DNA of 64,000 nt from Mesorhizobium huakuii (lineage in GTDB: Bacteria > Pseudomonadota > Alphaproteobacteria > Rhizobiales > Rhizobiaceae): the NCBI RefSeq assembly GCF_014189455.1, contig NZ_CP050296.1, positions 4,460,001-4,524,000 of the forward strand. Direction: 5' to 3'. The position numbers were made by a program, and so were the translations under genes. Below the pieces are notes generated by a model, which saw only the letters and a list, made by a program, of their open reading frames with translations, was not told where the DNA came from and did no database searches. Below, piece after piece: positions 43,016 through 51,613 of this stretch (positions within the stretch are counted from its first letter, which is position 1; each line of letters opens with the position of its first letter).

Positions 43016-43840
43016 ATGGCGCGCACCGGCCAGCTCGATGTCGAAGGCGTGCTGCTCAACTGGCGCCTGGACGGCGAGGGCGGCGTGCCGCTGGTCTGCA
43101 TCCATGGCGTCGGCTCCTACCTCGAAGCCTGGAATGGCGTGGCCGGGCAGTTGAAGGATCACTTCGCGGTTCTCACCTTCGACCTGCGCGGCCACGGTCG
43201 CTCCAGCCGCGTGAAGGGTCGCTACGAGATCGACGATTTCGTCGGCGAGACTCTGGCGCTGGCCGACCATATGGGGTTTGCCACTTTCCATCTGGCCGGG
43301 TTTTCGCTGGGTGGCCTGATCGCACAGCGCCTGGCGCTGACGCATGCCGAGCGCCTGCAAAAAATGGTGCTGTTGTCTACGGTCGCCGGCCGCACGCCCG
43401 AAGAGCGGCACGCGGTGCGTGGCCGGCTGGCGGCGCTGATGGCGAGCGACGCCTCGGCGCATCACGCCGCCTCGCTGTCGCGTTGGCTGACGGAGGAATT
43501 TCAGGACAGCAATCCGGAGATTATCGCGGAGCTGCGCCGGCGGGATGCCGAGAACGACCGCGACTGCTACGTGGCAGCCTATCGCGTTCTGGCCGAAACC
43601 GATTTCGGCGGCATTCTCGACCGCATCACTTGCCCGACGCTGATCGTGACCGGCGAGGATGACCAGGGTTCCAGCCCGCGCATGGCGCGGCTGATGCACG
43701 AACAGCTGCAAGGGTCGCAACTCGCGATCCTGCCCGGACTTCGCCATTCGATCCTGATCGAGGCGCCGGCTCGGGTTGCCGCGGCGATGGGCGATTTCCT
43801 GTTGGATCAAGGTGCCAAGAGGGCGGCGGCCCATGGATAG
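43016..43840 (+). CDS. Alpha/beta-hydrolase
   Basis: 274 aa. The oxyanion segment is CIHGVGSYLEAW, followed by FDLRGHGRS; the nucleophile elbow is AGFSLGGLIAQ (Ser), a late acid position lies in VTGEDDQGS, and the catalytic His is in GLRHSILIEAP. Thus a complete triad is present. It may hydrolyse an ester, enol-lactone or carbamate made by the monooxygenase, analogous in position to RutD. A GTG two codons earlier is possible, but ATG has GAGGG at a better distance. Confidence 0.87.
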   Translation: MARTGQLDVEGVLLNWRLDGEGGVPLVCIHGVGSYLEAWNGVAGQLKDHFAVLTFDLRGHGRSSRVKGRYEIDDFVGETLALADHMGFATFHLAGFSLGGLIAQRLALTHAERLQKMVLLSTVAGRTPEERHAVRGRLAALMASDASAHHAASLSRWLTEEFQDSNPEIIAELRRRDAENDRDCYVAAYRVLAETDFGGILDRITCPTLIVTGEDDQGSSPRMARLMHEQLQGSQLAILPGLRHSILIEAPARVAAAMGDFLLDQGAKRAAAHG

Positions 43841-44105
43841 CAACCTTCGCGAGGCAGGAGAGCAACGCCGGCCCCAAGCTTCGCGTGACGCTTCGCCGGC
43901 ATCAGGCCGGGGCCTTCCCTGTGATCGGGGGAATGGCGACGGCGAACATCCTCCGCGACATCGGAAGACCGGAACGGCCGCGACGTCGCTAAATCCGCGA
44001 GCCTTTGGGAGAAGACGCCGACCTGGTCGGCACGAGATTGCGACGTCACGACCGGCTGAACGGAAGTGACCGCAAGTGACTGAACAACAACAGGGGAATA
44101 CGCAC
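43841..44105. other. Gap between hydrolase and transporter genes
   Basis: 265 bases with no supported gene. A GGCCCC/GGGGCC pair around 43875-43915 could fold, and GCTTCGC is repeated, but nothing forms a clear terminator or operator. It may hold a separate promoter for the transporter operon; the ribosome site AGGGGA is at its end. Confidence 0.4.
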
Positions 44106-44939
44106 ATGACAATCTGGAACAGACGACAGCTGACGATGGCCGCGATGGCGCTTGCGCTTGGCGCATATCCTGCTCACGCCGGCGCTGTGCTCGACCGCGT
44201 GATGGCGGCCGGCACGCTCAAGGTGGCGACCGACGCCAACTGGGCGCCGCAATCCTTCGTGAATGCCAGCAACGAGCTGGACGGCTTCGATGTCGACGTC
44301 GCCAAGGCGATCGGCAAGCACCTCGGCGTCAAGGTCGAGTTCATCACGCCCGGCTGGGACATCATCACGGCCGGCAATTGGGCAGGGCGCTGGGACATGC
44401 ATGCCGGCTCGATGACGCCGACCAAGAAGCGCGCCGAGATCTTCGATTTTCCGGCGGTCTATTATTACACACCGGCGGCCGTTGCCGTGCACAAGGACAG
44501 CAAGGCGAAGACTTTGGCCGATCTCGACGGCAAGGTGGTCGGCGCCACCAGCACCTCCACCTTCGAGGCCTATGCCAAGAAGGATCTGACGCTCGACGCC
44601 GCCGGCGCGCCGCCATTCGAGTACAAGCTCAACCCGAAGGAGGTCCACTCCTACGAGAATTCGACGACCGCCTTCGACGACCTTCGCCTTGGCGATGGCG
44701 TGCGCCTCGACGCGGTGGTCTCCTCGCTGCCGTCGATCCTGGATGCGCAGAAGGCCGGCTACCCGATCAAGCAGCTGGGCGATCCGGTATTCTACGAACC
44801 GCTGGCGATCGCCATCGAGCGCGGCGATCCCGAACTCTCCGCCAAGATCGCCGACGCCGTGAAGGCGATGAAGGCGGACGGCACGCTGAGCAAGCTTTCC
44901 GAAAAATGGTACGGGCAGGATTATTCGAAGACAAACTAG
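44106..44939 (+). CDS. ABC substrate-binding protein, family 3 (polar amino acid type)
   Basis: 277 aa. A signal peptide (TIWNRRQLTMAAMALALGA, cleaved after AHA) precedes GTLKVATDANWAPQSFV and DGFDVDVAKAIGKHLGVK, typical of PAAT binding proteins. The region MHAGSMTPTKKRAEIFDF forms part of the ligand pocket; an Arg/Lys binding the alpha-carboxylate is probably Lys in TPTKKR, so the ligand is likely an amino acid-like or carboxylate compound. First gene of a three-gene transporter, presumably feeding the monooxygenase pathway just upstream. Confidence 0.88.
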   Translation: MTIWNRRQLTMAAMALALGAYPAHAGAVLDRVMAAGTLKVATDANWAPQSFVNASNELDGFDVDVAKAIGKHLGVKVEFITPGWDIITAGNWAGRWDMHAGSMTPTKKRAEIFDFPAVYYYTPAAVAVHKDSKAKTLADLDGKVVGATSTSTFEAYAKKDLTLDAAGAPPFEYKLNPKEVHSYENSTTAFDDLRLGDGVRLDAVVSSLPSILDAQKAGYPIKQLGDPVFYEPLAIAIERGDPELSAKIADAVKAMKADGTLSKLSEKWYGQDYSKTN

Positions 44940-44946
44940 CCCTTAA

Positions 44947-44972
44947 GGCGGCCTGCCTTGGGGCAGGCCGCC
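44947..44972 (+). promoter_or_regulatory. Perfect 11-bp stem-loop between binding protein and permease genes
   Basis: GGCGGCCTGCC (44947-44957), loop TTGG, then GGCAGGCCGCC (44962-44972). It starts 7 bases after the binding-protein stop. There is no T tract, so mRNA protection or partial read-through is more likely than full termination. Confidence 0.65.
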
Positions 44973-44991
44973 GAACAGCCGGTGCTCAAAG

Positions 44992-45966
44992 ATGCTCTAT
45001 CCGGATACCGTCGAAGCCGAAATCCTCGTCCACAAACCCTGGTTTGTGGCGACGATGTTCGGCGTCGTTCTGCTGCTCTTCATGGCCTTCAACATGGCGG
45101 GCACCAGCTTCGCTGAACTGATGCGTCCGGTGATCGGCGAACCGTCGGTGAGTGGCCTCTACGGCCGCTTTGCCATTGCTTTCGCTATAGCGGTGATCTT
45201 CACCTTGAATGTCGTGCTGATCGGTTTCGCGCCGATCAAGTTCCAGATCGGCATCGTCTGGCTCGAACTGCTGCTGCTGTTCATCGCCTTCTTCGAGACG
45301 TTCCATCTCAGCCTGCCCTTCATCAGGGAGAAGCTGCCGTTCCTGATCAGCCAGGGCGTTGTCACCACGCTCTACGTTTCGGCGATTTCCATCGTCATCG
45401 CCTCGGTCATCGCCGTTGCCGGCGCGGTCGCCAAGCTTTCCAGCAATGGCTTCGCTTACGCCATCGCCAGCTTCTACACCTCCTTCTTCCGCGGCCTTCC
45501 GCTGCTCATGCAGGTCTATCTGATCTATCTCGGCTTGCCGCAACTCGGCTTCGTCATCAACGCGGTGCCTGCCGGCATCCTGGCGCTTTCGCTCTGCTAT
45601 GGCGCCTACATGACCGAGATTTTCCGCTCCGGCATACAGAGTATCGATCGCGGCCAGTGGGAGGCGTCGCGCTCCATGGGTTTCGGCTTCGCATTGACCA
45701 TGCGCCGCATCATCCTGCCGCAGGCGCTGCCGGTCATCATTCCGCCGACCGGCAACCAGTTCATCTCGATGCTGAAGGATTCCTCGCTGGTCTCGGTCAT
45801 CGGCGTCTGGGAACTGATGTTCCTGGCGCGCACCCTCGGCCAGAAGACCTTCCAGCACATGGAGATGCTGATTTCGGCCGCCATGATCTACTGGATGCTG
45901 TCCATCTGCCTCGAACTGATCCAGGCACGGATCGAGCGGCACTACCGCAGGAGCAAGGTCAGATGA
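44992..45966 (+). CDS. Amino acid-type ABC permease
   Basis: 324 aa. It has two or three N-terminal membrane segments not found in short HisM-type permeases, then the five-helix permease core with EAA loop [21 protein letters not shown]. Only one permease gene is present, so the channel is probably a homodimer. The stop overlaps the ATPase start by 4 bases. The longer N-terminus resembles GltK/YckA-type extended permeases but I cannot assign the substrate. Confidence 0.88.
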   Translation: MLYPDTVEAEILVHKPWFVATMFGVVLLLFMAFNMAGTSFAELMRPVIGEPSVSGLYGRFAIAFAIAVIFTLNVVLIGFAPIKFQIGIVWLELLLLFIAFFETFHLSLPFIREKLPFLISQGVVTTLYVSAISIVIASVIAVAGAVAKLSSNGFAYAIASFYTSFFRGLPLLMQVYLIYLGLPQLGFVINAVPAGILALSLCYGAYMTEIFRSGIQSIDRGQWEASRSMGFGFALTMRRIILPQALPVIIPPTGNQFISMLKDSSLVSVIGVWELMFLARTLGQKTFQHMEMLISAAMIYWMLSICLELIQARIERHYRRSKVR

Positions 45967-46706
45967 ACGCTCATGTCATCATCGAAGCGCGCAACGTATC
46001 GAAGTGGTACGGCGCCTTTCACGTCTTGAAGGACATCAACCTGACCGTCCACAAGGGCGAGCGGATCGTCATTTGCGGGCCGTCGGGTTCCGGCAAATCG
46101 ACGCTCATCCGCTGCTTCAATCGCCTGGAGGCGCATCAGGAGGGCGATATCACCGTCAATGGCGTTGCCTTGCATGGCAAGATGGGCAACGTCGCCGACG
46201 TGCGCTCCAACGTCGGCATGGTGTTCCAGCATTTCAACCTGTTTCCGCACATGACGGTGCTGATGAACTGCATGGCCGGCCCGATGTGGGTGAAGGGGGT
46301 GTCGGAAAAGGAGGCGCGCAAGACCGCGCTGAAGTTCCTCGAGCGGGTTCGCATTCCCGAGCAGGCGAACAAGTTCCCCATCCAGCTGTCCGGCGGCCAG
46401 CAGCAGCGTGTGGCGATTGCCCGCAGCCTGTGCATGGAGCCGGCTGTCATGCTGTTCGACGAACCGACCTCCGCCCTCGACCCGGAAATGGTCTCGGAGG
46501 TGCTGGACACCATGACGGAACTGGCCCGCGACGGCATGACCATGGTGTGCGTGACGCATGAGATGGGCTTTGCCCGTGCCGTGGCCGACCGCGTCATCTT
46601 CATGGACGCCGGGCAGATCGTCGAGGCCGGTACGCCAGACGAATTCTTCGGCCACCCACGCCACGATCGAACCAGATTGTTCCTCAGCCAGATCCTGAAA
46701 CACTGA
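45963..46706 (+). CDS. Amino acid-type ABC ATP-binding protein
   Basis: 247 aa. Walker [11 protein letters not shown]-loop [14 protein letters not shown], signature LSGGQQQR, Walker [16 protein letters not shown] and THEMGFA are intact. It is closely related to the AapP-like protein at 21816-22580, but sequence differs through the helical domain ([13 protein letters not shown]). It overlaps the permease by 4 bases and is the last gene of this transporter. Confidence 0.92.
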   Translation: MNAHVIIEARNVSKWYGAFHVLKDINLTVHKGERIVICGPSGSGKSTLIRCFNRLEAHQEGDITVNGVALHGKMGNVADVRSNVGMVFQHFNLFPHMTVLMNCMAGPMWVKGVSEKEARKTALKFLERVRIPEQANKFPIQLSGGQQQRVAIARSLCMEPAVMLFDEPTSALDPEMVSEVLDTMTELARDGMTMVCVTHEMGFARAVADRVIFMDAGQIVEAGTPDEFFGHPRHDRTRLFLSQILKH

Positions 46707-46810
46707 CCGGAGCGTCCCACCGTTTCACGGAAATGCCCTGTCGGCACGGCCTCCAGGGGGCTGCGAACGCCTGCTTCTTCGCGCGGCCATCCCGATACGG
46801 TCATCCATGC

Positions 46811-46859
46811 GCCTAAGGCCCCAGCGCGGTCAGCGCTGGCCTGGTTAGGCCCAGCCTAA
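46811..46859 (+). promoter_or_regulatory. Two mutually exclusive hairpins after the transporter operon
   Basis: TTAGGC (46845-46850) can pair upstream with GCCTAA (46811-46816), enclosing a CCAGCGC/GCGCTGG stem (46821-46827 and 46833-46839), or downstream with GCCTAA (46854-46859) across a 3-base loop. Both cannot form together. Only a bidirectional terminator or a leader switch for the next operon (start 47030) would explain such an arrangement; no T tract is seen. Confidence 0.5.
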
Positions 46860-47029
46860 GCAGAATTATAGAAAATCATTATTTGTGCATCGCACACAGC
46901 GTGCTTTGCTCCCTCCACCGGCTGAAAGAGAACAAAAAGAACGTCAGGCGGCAGCCTTCGGCGATGCGTCCGAAGCGGGTTGTTTTGGCGCCGACAGCGC
47001 CTGACCTCAGAAAAAGACAGGGGAACGTG
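46860..47029 (+). promoter_or_regulatory. Leader/promoter region of the NitT/TauT-type operon
   Basis: An AT-rich block at 46863-46885 is the likeliest promoter location. TGTGC-ATC-GCACA (46884-46896) is a short dyad just after it, suitable as an operator. Two small potential stems, CTTCGG/CCGAAG and GGCGC/GCGCC, lie further on. No gene is supported here. Confidence 0.4.
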
Positions 47030-48019
47030 ATGACGACAATAATCTCGAAGTTTCGCCGCGCCGCGCTTGCGGCCGGCATTGCGCTGAGCGCCCTTTCGGT
47101 GAGCCTCCACGCCGAAGCCGGCAGCTTGAAGCTGGGCATGACGACCTGGGTCGGATACGGCCCGCTCTTCCTTGCGCGTGACATGGGCTACTTCAAGGAA
47201 GGCGGCCTCGATGTCTCGCTCGAAATCATCGAGGAAGCATCGATGTACATGGCGGCCGTCGCCGCCGGCGAGCTCGACGGCAGTGCCTCGACCATCGACG
47301 AAATCATGAAATACCGTTCGAAGGATGTCTGCTTCAAATCGGTCTATGCCCTGGACGACAGCCATGGCGGCGACGGCGTTCTGGCGCCGAGCGGCGTCAA
47401 GAGCGTCGCCGATCTCAAGGGCATGGAAGTCGGGCTGAACGAAGGCTCGGTGTCGCAGTTCTGGTTCAACATCCTGCTCAAGCAGGCCGGTCTCAGCCAG
47501 ACCGATGTGAAGATCACCAACATGACGGCGGATGATGCCGCCGCCGCCTTCATGGCCGACCGCATTCCCGTTGCCGTCACCTGGGAACCGCATCTGACGC
47601 TGGCCAAGAAGGAAAACAAAGGACAGGTGCTGATCGACTCCTCCAAGACGCCAGGCCTGATCGTCGATGTGGTGGCGCTGAACTGCGACTACATCACCAA
47701 GAACCCGGCGGATGTCGAGGCGCTGGTCAAGGGGCTCTACAAGGCCAACGAGTTCATCAAGGAAAATCCTGCGAAGGCTTATGAGGTGATGGCCAAGGGC
47801 GTCGGCGGCTGGCTGAAGGATCCGAAGGACTTCGCCTCCTCCGCCGCGGGCGTGAACTTCTACGGCAAGGACCGCAATGCCCAATTCTTCGCCGGCGGCG
47901 AGACTGGCGAAGCCGGCAAGCTGATCAAGCTCGGCGGCGATATCTGGGGCGGCTTCGGCAAGCTCAAGATGGACATCAAATACGACGACCTCGTCGATAC
48001 GTCGTTCCTTGCGAAGTGA
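47030..48019 (+). CDS. NitT/TauT-family ABC substrate-binding protein
   Basis: 329 aa. A signal peptide (ISKFRRAALAAGIALSALS, ending near AEA) is followed by LKLGMTTWVGYGPLFLARDM and FKEGGLDVSLEIIEE, the mark of NMT1/OpuAC-like binding proteins for sulfonates, nitrate or thiamine precursors. ATG 47030 follows AGGGGAACGTG; longer upstream frames lack a signal. The WVGYGPLFLA motif is shared with proteins for taurine and aromatic or amine compounds, so the ligand is open. Its end lies in a tandem repeat that triplicates the stop codon. Confidence 0.88.
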   Translation: MTTIISKFRRAALAAGIALSALSVSLHAEAGSLKLGMTTWVGYGPLFLARDMGYFKEGGLDVSLEIIEEASMYMAAVAAGELDGSASTIDEIMKYRSKDVCFKSVYALDDSHGGDGVLAPSGVKSVADLKGMEVGLNEGSVSQFWFNILLKQAGLSQTDVKITNMTADDAAAAFMADRIPVAVTWEPHLTLAKKENKGQVLIDSSKTPGLIVDVVALNCDYITKNPADVEALVKGLYKANEFIKENPAKAYEVMAKGVGGWLKDPKDFASSAAGVNFYGKDRNAQFFAGGETGEAGKLIKLGGDIWGGFGKLKMDIKYDDLVDTSFLAK

Positions 48020-48060
48020 CTTGGCCTTGCGAAGTAACCTATCCTTGTAAAGTGAGCTCG
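48007..48060 (+). repeat. Three 18-bp tandem units at the 3' end of the binding-protein gene
   Basis: Imperfect copies begin at 48007, 48025 and 48043, each starting CCTTG(C/T)(G/A)AAGT. Since 18 is a multiple of 3, each unit carries an in-frame stop: TGA, TAA and TGA. The first encodes the natural end LAK-stop; the others lie in the untranslated gap. Confidence 0.75.
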
Positions 48061-48061
48061 C

Positions 48062-48095
48062 TGGACCGCGGGCCGGGCCTCGCGCCCGCGGTCCA
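48062..48095 (+). promoter_or_regulatory. Perfect 12-bp stem-loop before the permease gene
   Basis: TGGACCGCGGGC (48062-48073) pairs with GCCCGCGGTCCA (48084-48095) across a 10-base loop. Like the hairpins at 24859 and 44947, it stands between a binding-protein gene and a permease gene and lacks a T tract. Confidence 0.65.
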
Positions 48096-48116
48096 TCCGG
48101 CCCAAAGGGTTTCCCT

Positions 48117-48983
48117 GTGACACTGGCACCGAATGCAACGTCTCCCATCAGCCATATCGTGACCACGAGCGTGGAAAAAAATCAGCCCGGTCGATCCGCC
48201 TGGAAAGCTGTCACCACGCCTTTTCAGGCCGTGTCGCGCCCTCTCTCCATCACGCTCAGCGTCCTGGTCTGGGGCGCGGTCATCGGCGGCTGGTTTGCCT
48301 TGACCTATTCCGGAGCGGTCAAGGAAATGTTCCTGCCGCGCCCGGAATCCGTACTGTTCACCACCATCAACATGGCGCTTGACGGCTCCTTGTGGGAGCA
48401 CGTGCTGGCCAGCGTCCAGGTGGTGCTGATCGGCTTCGTCATTTCGAGCATCGTGGCGGTGCCGCTTGGGCTAACGATGGGCACCTACCGCATCGTCCAG
48501 GCCGCGCTCGACCCGCTCGTCAATTTCATCCGCTATCTGCCGGTGACGTCCTTCGTGCCGCTTTTCATCCTGTGGATCGGCATCGGCATCGAGCAGCGCG
48601 TGGCCGTCATCATCTTCGGCATCTTCTTCCAGCAACTGGTGATGATCGCCGACAGCGCCCGCAGCGTTCAGCGCGACCTCGTCAATGCGGCTTACACGCT
48701 CGGGACGAAACGCAGCGACACGGTCTTCCACATCGTCTTTCCGGCCACGCTTCCCAATGTGCTCGACGTGCTGCGCGTCACGATGGGCTGGGCCTGGACC
48801 TATCTCGTCGTCGCCGAACTCGTCGCCGCGCGCAGCGGGCTTGGCTACATATCGCTGAAGGCCATGCGCGGCTTCCAGGTCGACGTCATCTTCATGGCCA
48901 TCGCCCTGATCGGCATCCTTGGCCTTTGCACCGACCAATTGTTCCGGGGCATCCGCCGCCTCGTCGCTCCCTGGGCCAATTGA
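48117..48983 (+). CDS. NitT/TauT-family ABC permease (TauC/SsuC-like)
   Basis: 288 aa, GTG start. A hydrophilic N-terminus precedes six membrane segments. The LWEHVLASVQVVLIGFVISS and ALDPLVNFIRYLPVTSFVPL blocks, the NAAYTLGTKRSDTVFHIVFP EAA loop and the ELVAARSGLGY segment are as in TauC/SsuC. It lies 97 bases after the binding protein, 13 bases before the ATPase, and completes a three-gene importer. Confidence 0.9.
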   Translation: MTLAPNATSPISHIVTTSVEKNQPGRSAWKAVTTPFQAVSRPLSITLSVLVWGAVIGGWFALTYSGAVKEMFLPRPESVLFTTINMALDGSLWEHVLASVQVVLIGFVISSIVAVPLGLTMGTYRIVQAALDPLVNFIRYLPVTSFVPLFILWIGIGIEQRVAVIIFGIFFQQLVMIADSARSVQRDLVNAAYTLGTKRSDTVFHIVFPATLPNVLDVLRVTMGWAWTYLVVAELVAARSGLGYISLKAMRGFQVDVIFMAIALIGILGLCTDQLFRGIRRLVAPWAN

Positions 48984-48996
48984 GGAGTTCGTAGAC

Positions 48997-49800
48997 ATGG
49001 ATGCCCTGACACTCGCGACGAAACCGAAGAGCGCCGACATCGGCATCGACAATGTGGTCCTGCGCTACGGCAAGGGCGACAACGCCGTGCTGGCGCTGGA
49101 CGGCATCTCATTCCATGTCGTGCCCAATGAGTTCTGCGTGATCGTCGGCCCATCGGGCTGCGGCAAGTCGAGCCTGCTCTATCTCATTGCCGGTCTCGAG
49201 GAGCGCACCGGCGGCATGATCTCCGTCGGCGGCAAGCCGGTCACCGAGCCAGGCCCGGATCGCGGCATGGTGTTTCAGGCCTATACCCTGTTTCCCTGGC
49301 TGACCGTGGCGCAGAACGTCGAATACGGCCCGAAGCGCAAGGGCATGCCGGCGGCCGAGCGCAGGGCCACCGTCGAGCATTTTCTCCAGGAAGTCGGCCT
49401 GGCGAAATTCGCCAACCATTATCCCTCGCAGCTGTCCGGCGGCATGAAGCAGCGCGTGGCGATTGCGCGTGCGCTCGCCAACGATCCGCAGGTGCTGCTG
49501 ATGGACGAACCCTTCGGAGCGCTCGACAGCCAGCCCCGCCACTCCATGCAGAAGCTTTTGCTGAGGATCTGGGACCATTCCAAGAAAACCGTCCTGTTCG
49601 TCACCCACGACATTGACGAGGCGATCCTGCTGGCGGACCGGGTGCTCGTCATGTCCGGCCGGCCCGGCCAGATCAAGAAAGAAATCCGCGTCGGCCTCCC
49701 GCGTCCGCGCAGCATGGACCTGGTCATGGAGCCGAACTTCATCGCCATGAAGCGGGAAATCCTCGAGCTCTTGAAGAACGACGAAGACGACGAGCACTAA
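48997..49800 (+). CDS. NitT/TauT-family ABC ATP-binding protein (TauB/SsuB-like)
   Basis: 267 aa. Walker A GPSGCGKSS, Q-loop MVFQAYTLFPWLTV, signature LSGGMKQR, Walker B VLLMDEPFGALD, and switch THDIDEA. These are the TauB/SsuB variants, differing from the amino acid-type ATPases elsewhere in the window. The stop codon's last base starts a long inverted repeat that extends into the start of the next gene. Confidence 0.91.
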   Translation: MDALTLATKPKSADIGIDNVVLRYGKGDNAVLALDGISFHVVPNEFCVIVGPSGCGKSSLLYLIAGLEERTGGMISVGGKPVTEPGPDRGMVFQAYTLFPWLTVAQNVEYGPKRKGMPAAERRATVEHFLQEVGLAKFANHYPSQLSGGMKQRVAIARALANDPQVLLMDEPFGALDSQPRHSMQKLLLRIWDHSKKTVLFVTHDIDEAILLADRVLVMSGRPGQIKKEIRVGLPRPRSMDLVMEPNFIAMKREILELLKNDEDDEH

Positions 49801-49847
49801 TGCATGTCGCCCAAAAGTGACCTCGGTTTTGGGAGGACGACATGCAT
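49800..49847. repeat. REP-like palindrome covering the SD and first ATG of the GMC gene
   Basis: Outer arms ATGCATGTCG (49800-49809) and CGACATGCAT (49838-49847) and inner arms CCCAAAA (49810-49816) and TTTTGGG (49827-49833) give 17 base pairs with a 10-base loop and a 4-base bulge AGGA. I recall closely similar palindromes (GCATGTCG...CCAAAA...TTTTGG...CGACATGC) dispersed in Mesorhizobium genomes. Here the bulge is the ribosome site and the ATG at 49842 is in the stem. Confidence 0.75.
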
Positions 49848-51467
49848 GAAACGAAGACCGGCATGAGCATCGCGACCGCGGAATTCGACTATATCGTCAT
49901 CGGCGCGGGCTCGGCCGGTTGTGTCCTGGCCAACAGGCTGAGCGCAAACCCCGCCAATCGCGTCTGCCTCATCGAGGCCGGCGGCAGCGACGATCGAACA
50001 AGGGTGCGCGTGCCGGCCGGCATTCTCTCGCTCTACGGCAATCCGACTTTCGACTACGGCTACAAGGGCGTGCCGCAGCCGCTGCTCAACAACCGCCGCA
50101 TACCGGTCAATCGAGGCAAGCTTCTTGGCGGGTCGAGTTCGATCAACTCGATGGTCTACATCCGTGGCGCCGTGCAGGACTACGACGAGTGGGCAGCGCT
50201 TGGCTGCGCGGGGTGGTCCTATGCCGACGTGCTGCCGGTCTTCAAGACGCTGGAGCGCAATCTCCTGTCGCAGAGCCCGGCCTATCACGGCTTCGACGGC
50301 GAATTGCTGGTCGACAATCCGCGTGATCCCAACGCCGTATCCAGCCTCTGGGTAGAGGCGGGTCGCAGCGTCGGCCTGCCCGAAAACCGCGACTTCAACG
50401 GCGATGGCCAACTCGGCCTCGGCATCTACAACGTCACCCAGGACAAGGGCGAGCGCTTCTCGGCCTACACCGCCTTCGTCCGGCCGGTTCTCGGCCGCTC
50501 GAACCTCCAGGTCCTGTCAGGCGTCGAGGTGCTTAATCTGGCGATCGAAAACGGACGCGTGACCGGCGTCAATGTGATCAGGGACGGAGCAGCCCAAAGG
50601 CTGTCATGCCGCGCCGAAGTCGTCCTGAGTGCGGGTGCGATCGGATCGCCGCGCATCCTGCTTGCTTCCGGCATTGGCCCGGCCGAAGAGCTGAAGGCGG
50701 CGGGGGTGGAACCGGTCATGAACCTGCCCGGCGTCGGCAAGAATTTGCGCGACCATGTCGACGGCATGATCACCGTGCGGTCGAACAGCACCAGGACGCT
50801 CGGCCTGTCGCTCGCCAATCTGCCGGCGATGCTGGCCGCACCCTTTCAGTATTTCGTCCGGCGCAAGGGCATGCTGACGACCAATTACGTCGAGGCCGGC
50901 GGTTTCGCCAGGACGAAATATGCCGGCGATATTCCCGATGTCCAATTCCACTTTGTCCCGGGCTACCGCAGCCATCGCGGCCGGCTCGTCGAATATGGCC
51001 ATGGCTATGCCGTGCACACTTGCGTGCTGCGGCCGGGAAGCGTCGGCGCAATCACGCTCGAGCGCGACGGCACCCGCCGCAACGTGCTGATCGATCACCG
51101 CTTCTTCAGTGACGGGCAGGATGCTTTGACCCTGGTCGAAGGCATCAAGCTGGCGCGCTCGATCCTGGCTGCACCGGTCTTTGCCGATATTCGCGGACCG
51201 GAAATCCTGCCGGGACCCGATGTCGTCAGCGACGACGAGATCCTCGCCTATCTGCGTGCCGAAGCGCTCACCGTCTATCACCCGGTCGGCACGGCCAAGA
51301 TGGGCAACGACGCCATGGCAGTGGTCGATCCCGCCGGCCTCAAGGTGCGCGGCTTCGACAATCTGCGCGTGGGGGACGCCTCGATCATGCCGACACTGAT
51401 CGGCGGCAACACCAATGCGCCGTCCATGATGATCGGCGAAAAAGCAGCCAGGGCGATGCTGTCGTAG
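49842..51467 (+). CDS. GMC-family FAD oxidoreductase (choline/alcohol dehydrogenase-like)
   Basis: 541 aa. FAD motif DYIVIGAGSAGCVLANRLS, second flavin segment LLGGSSSINSMVYIRGAV, GMC signature GSPRILLASGIGPAE and the active-site His in YHPVGTAKMGND with Asn in GGNTNAPSMMIGEKAA are intact. It oxidises an alcohol to an aldehyde, which could pass to the aldehyde dehydrogenase encoded at 54055. The start is either ATG 49842, with GGAGGA but inside a hairpin, or ATG 49863 with weaker signals. Substrates of the group include choline, polyethylene glycols and aliphatic alcohols. Confidence 0.9.
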   Translation: MHETKTGMSIATAEFDYIVIGAGSAGCVLANRLSANPANRVCLIEAGGSDDRTRVRVPAGILSLYGNPTFDYGYKGVPQPLLNNRRIPVNRGKLLGGSSSINSMVYIRGAVQDYDEWAALGCAGWSYADVLPVFKTLERNLLSQSPAYHGFDGELLVDNPRDPNAVSSLWVEAGRSVGLPENRDFNGDGQLGLGIYNVTQDKGERFSAYTAFVRPVLGRSNLQVLSGVEVLNLAIENGRVTGVNVIRDGAAQRLSCRAEVVLSAGAIGSPRILLASGIGPAEELKAAGVEPVMNLPGVGKNLRDHVDGMITVRSNSTRTLGLSLANLPAMLAAPFQYFVRRKGMLTTNYVEAGGFARTKYAGDIPDVQFHFVPGYRSHRGRLVEYGHGYAVHTCVLRPGSVGAITLERDGTRRNVLIDHRFFSDGQDALTLVEGIKLARSILAAPVFADIRGPEILPGPDVVSDDEILAYLRAEALTVYHPVGTAKMGNDAMAVVDPAGLKVRGFDNLRVGDASIMPTLIGGNTNAPSMMIGEKAARAMLS

Positions 51468-51613
51468 TCTCGCACTGGCCGGTCTCCTGGCATTTAGGGA
51501 CAAGCTAACCACTGCCACGTGAAATCGTAATTTTCGCTAATCAGTCCCTCCAGTACACCAGCGATCTGACCTCCTCGCATCCGCAGAAACTCTTGGGGGG
51601 AAAGGACGCAGAA

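Noticed and set aside
39396..43840. Rut pyrimidine pathway
   Set aside because: The monooxygenase lacks RutA-specific segments, and no RutB, RutC or RutE equivalent adjoins it.
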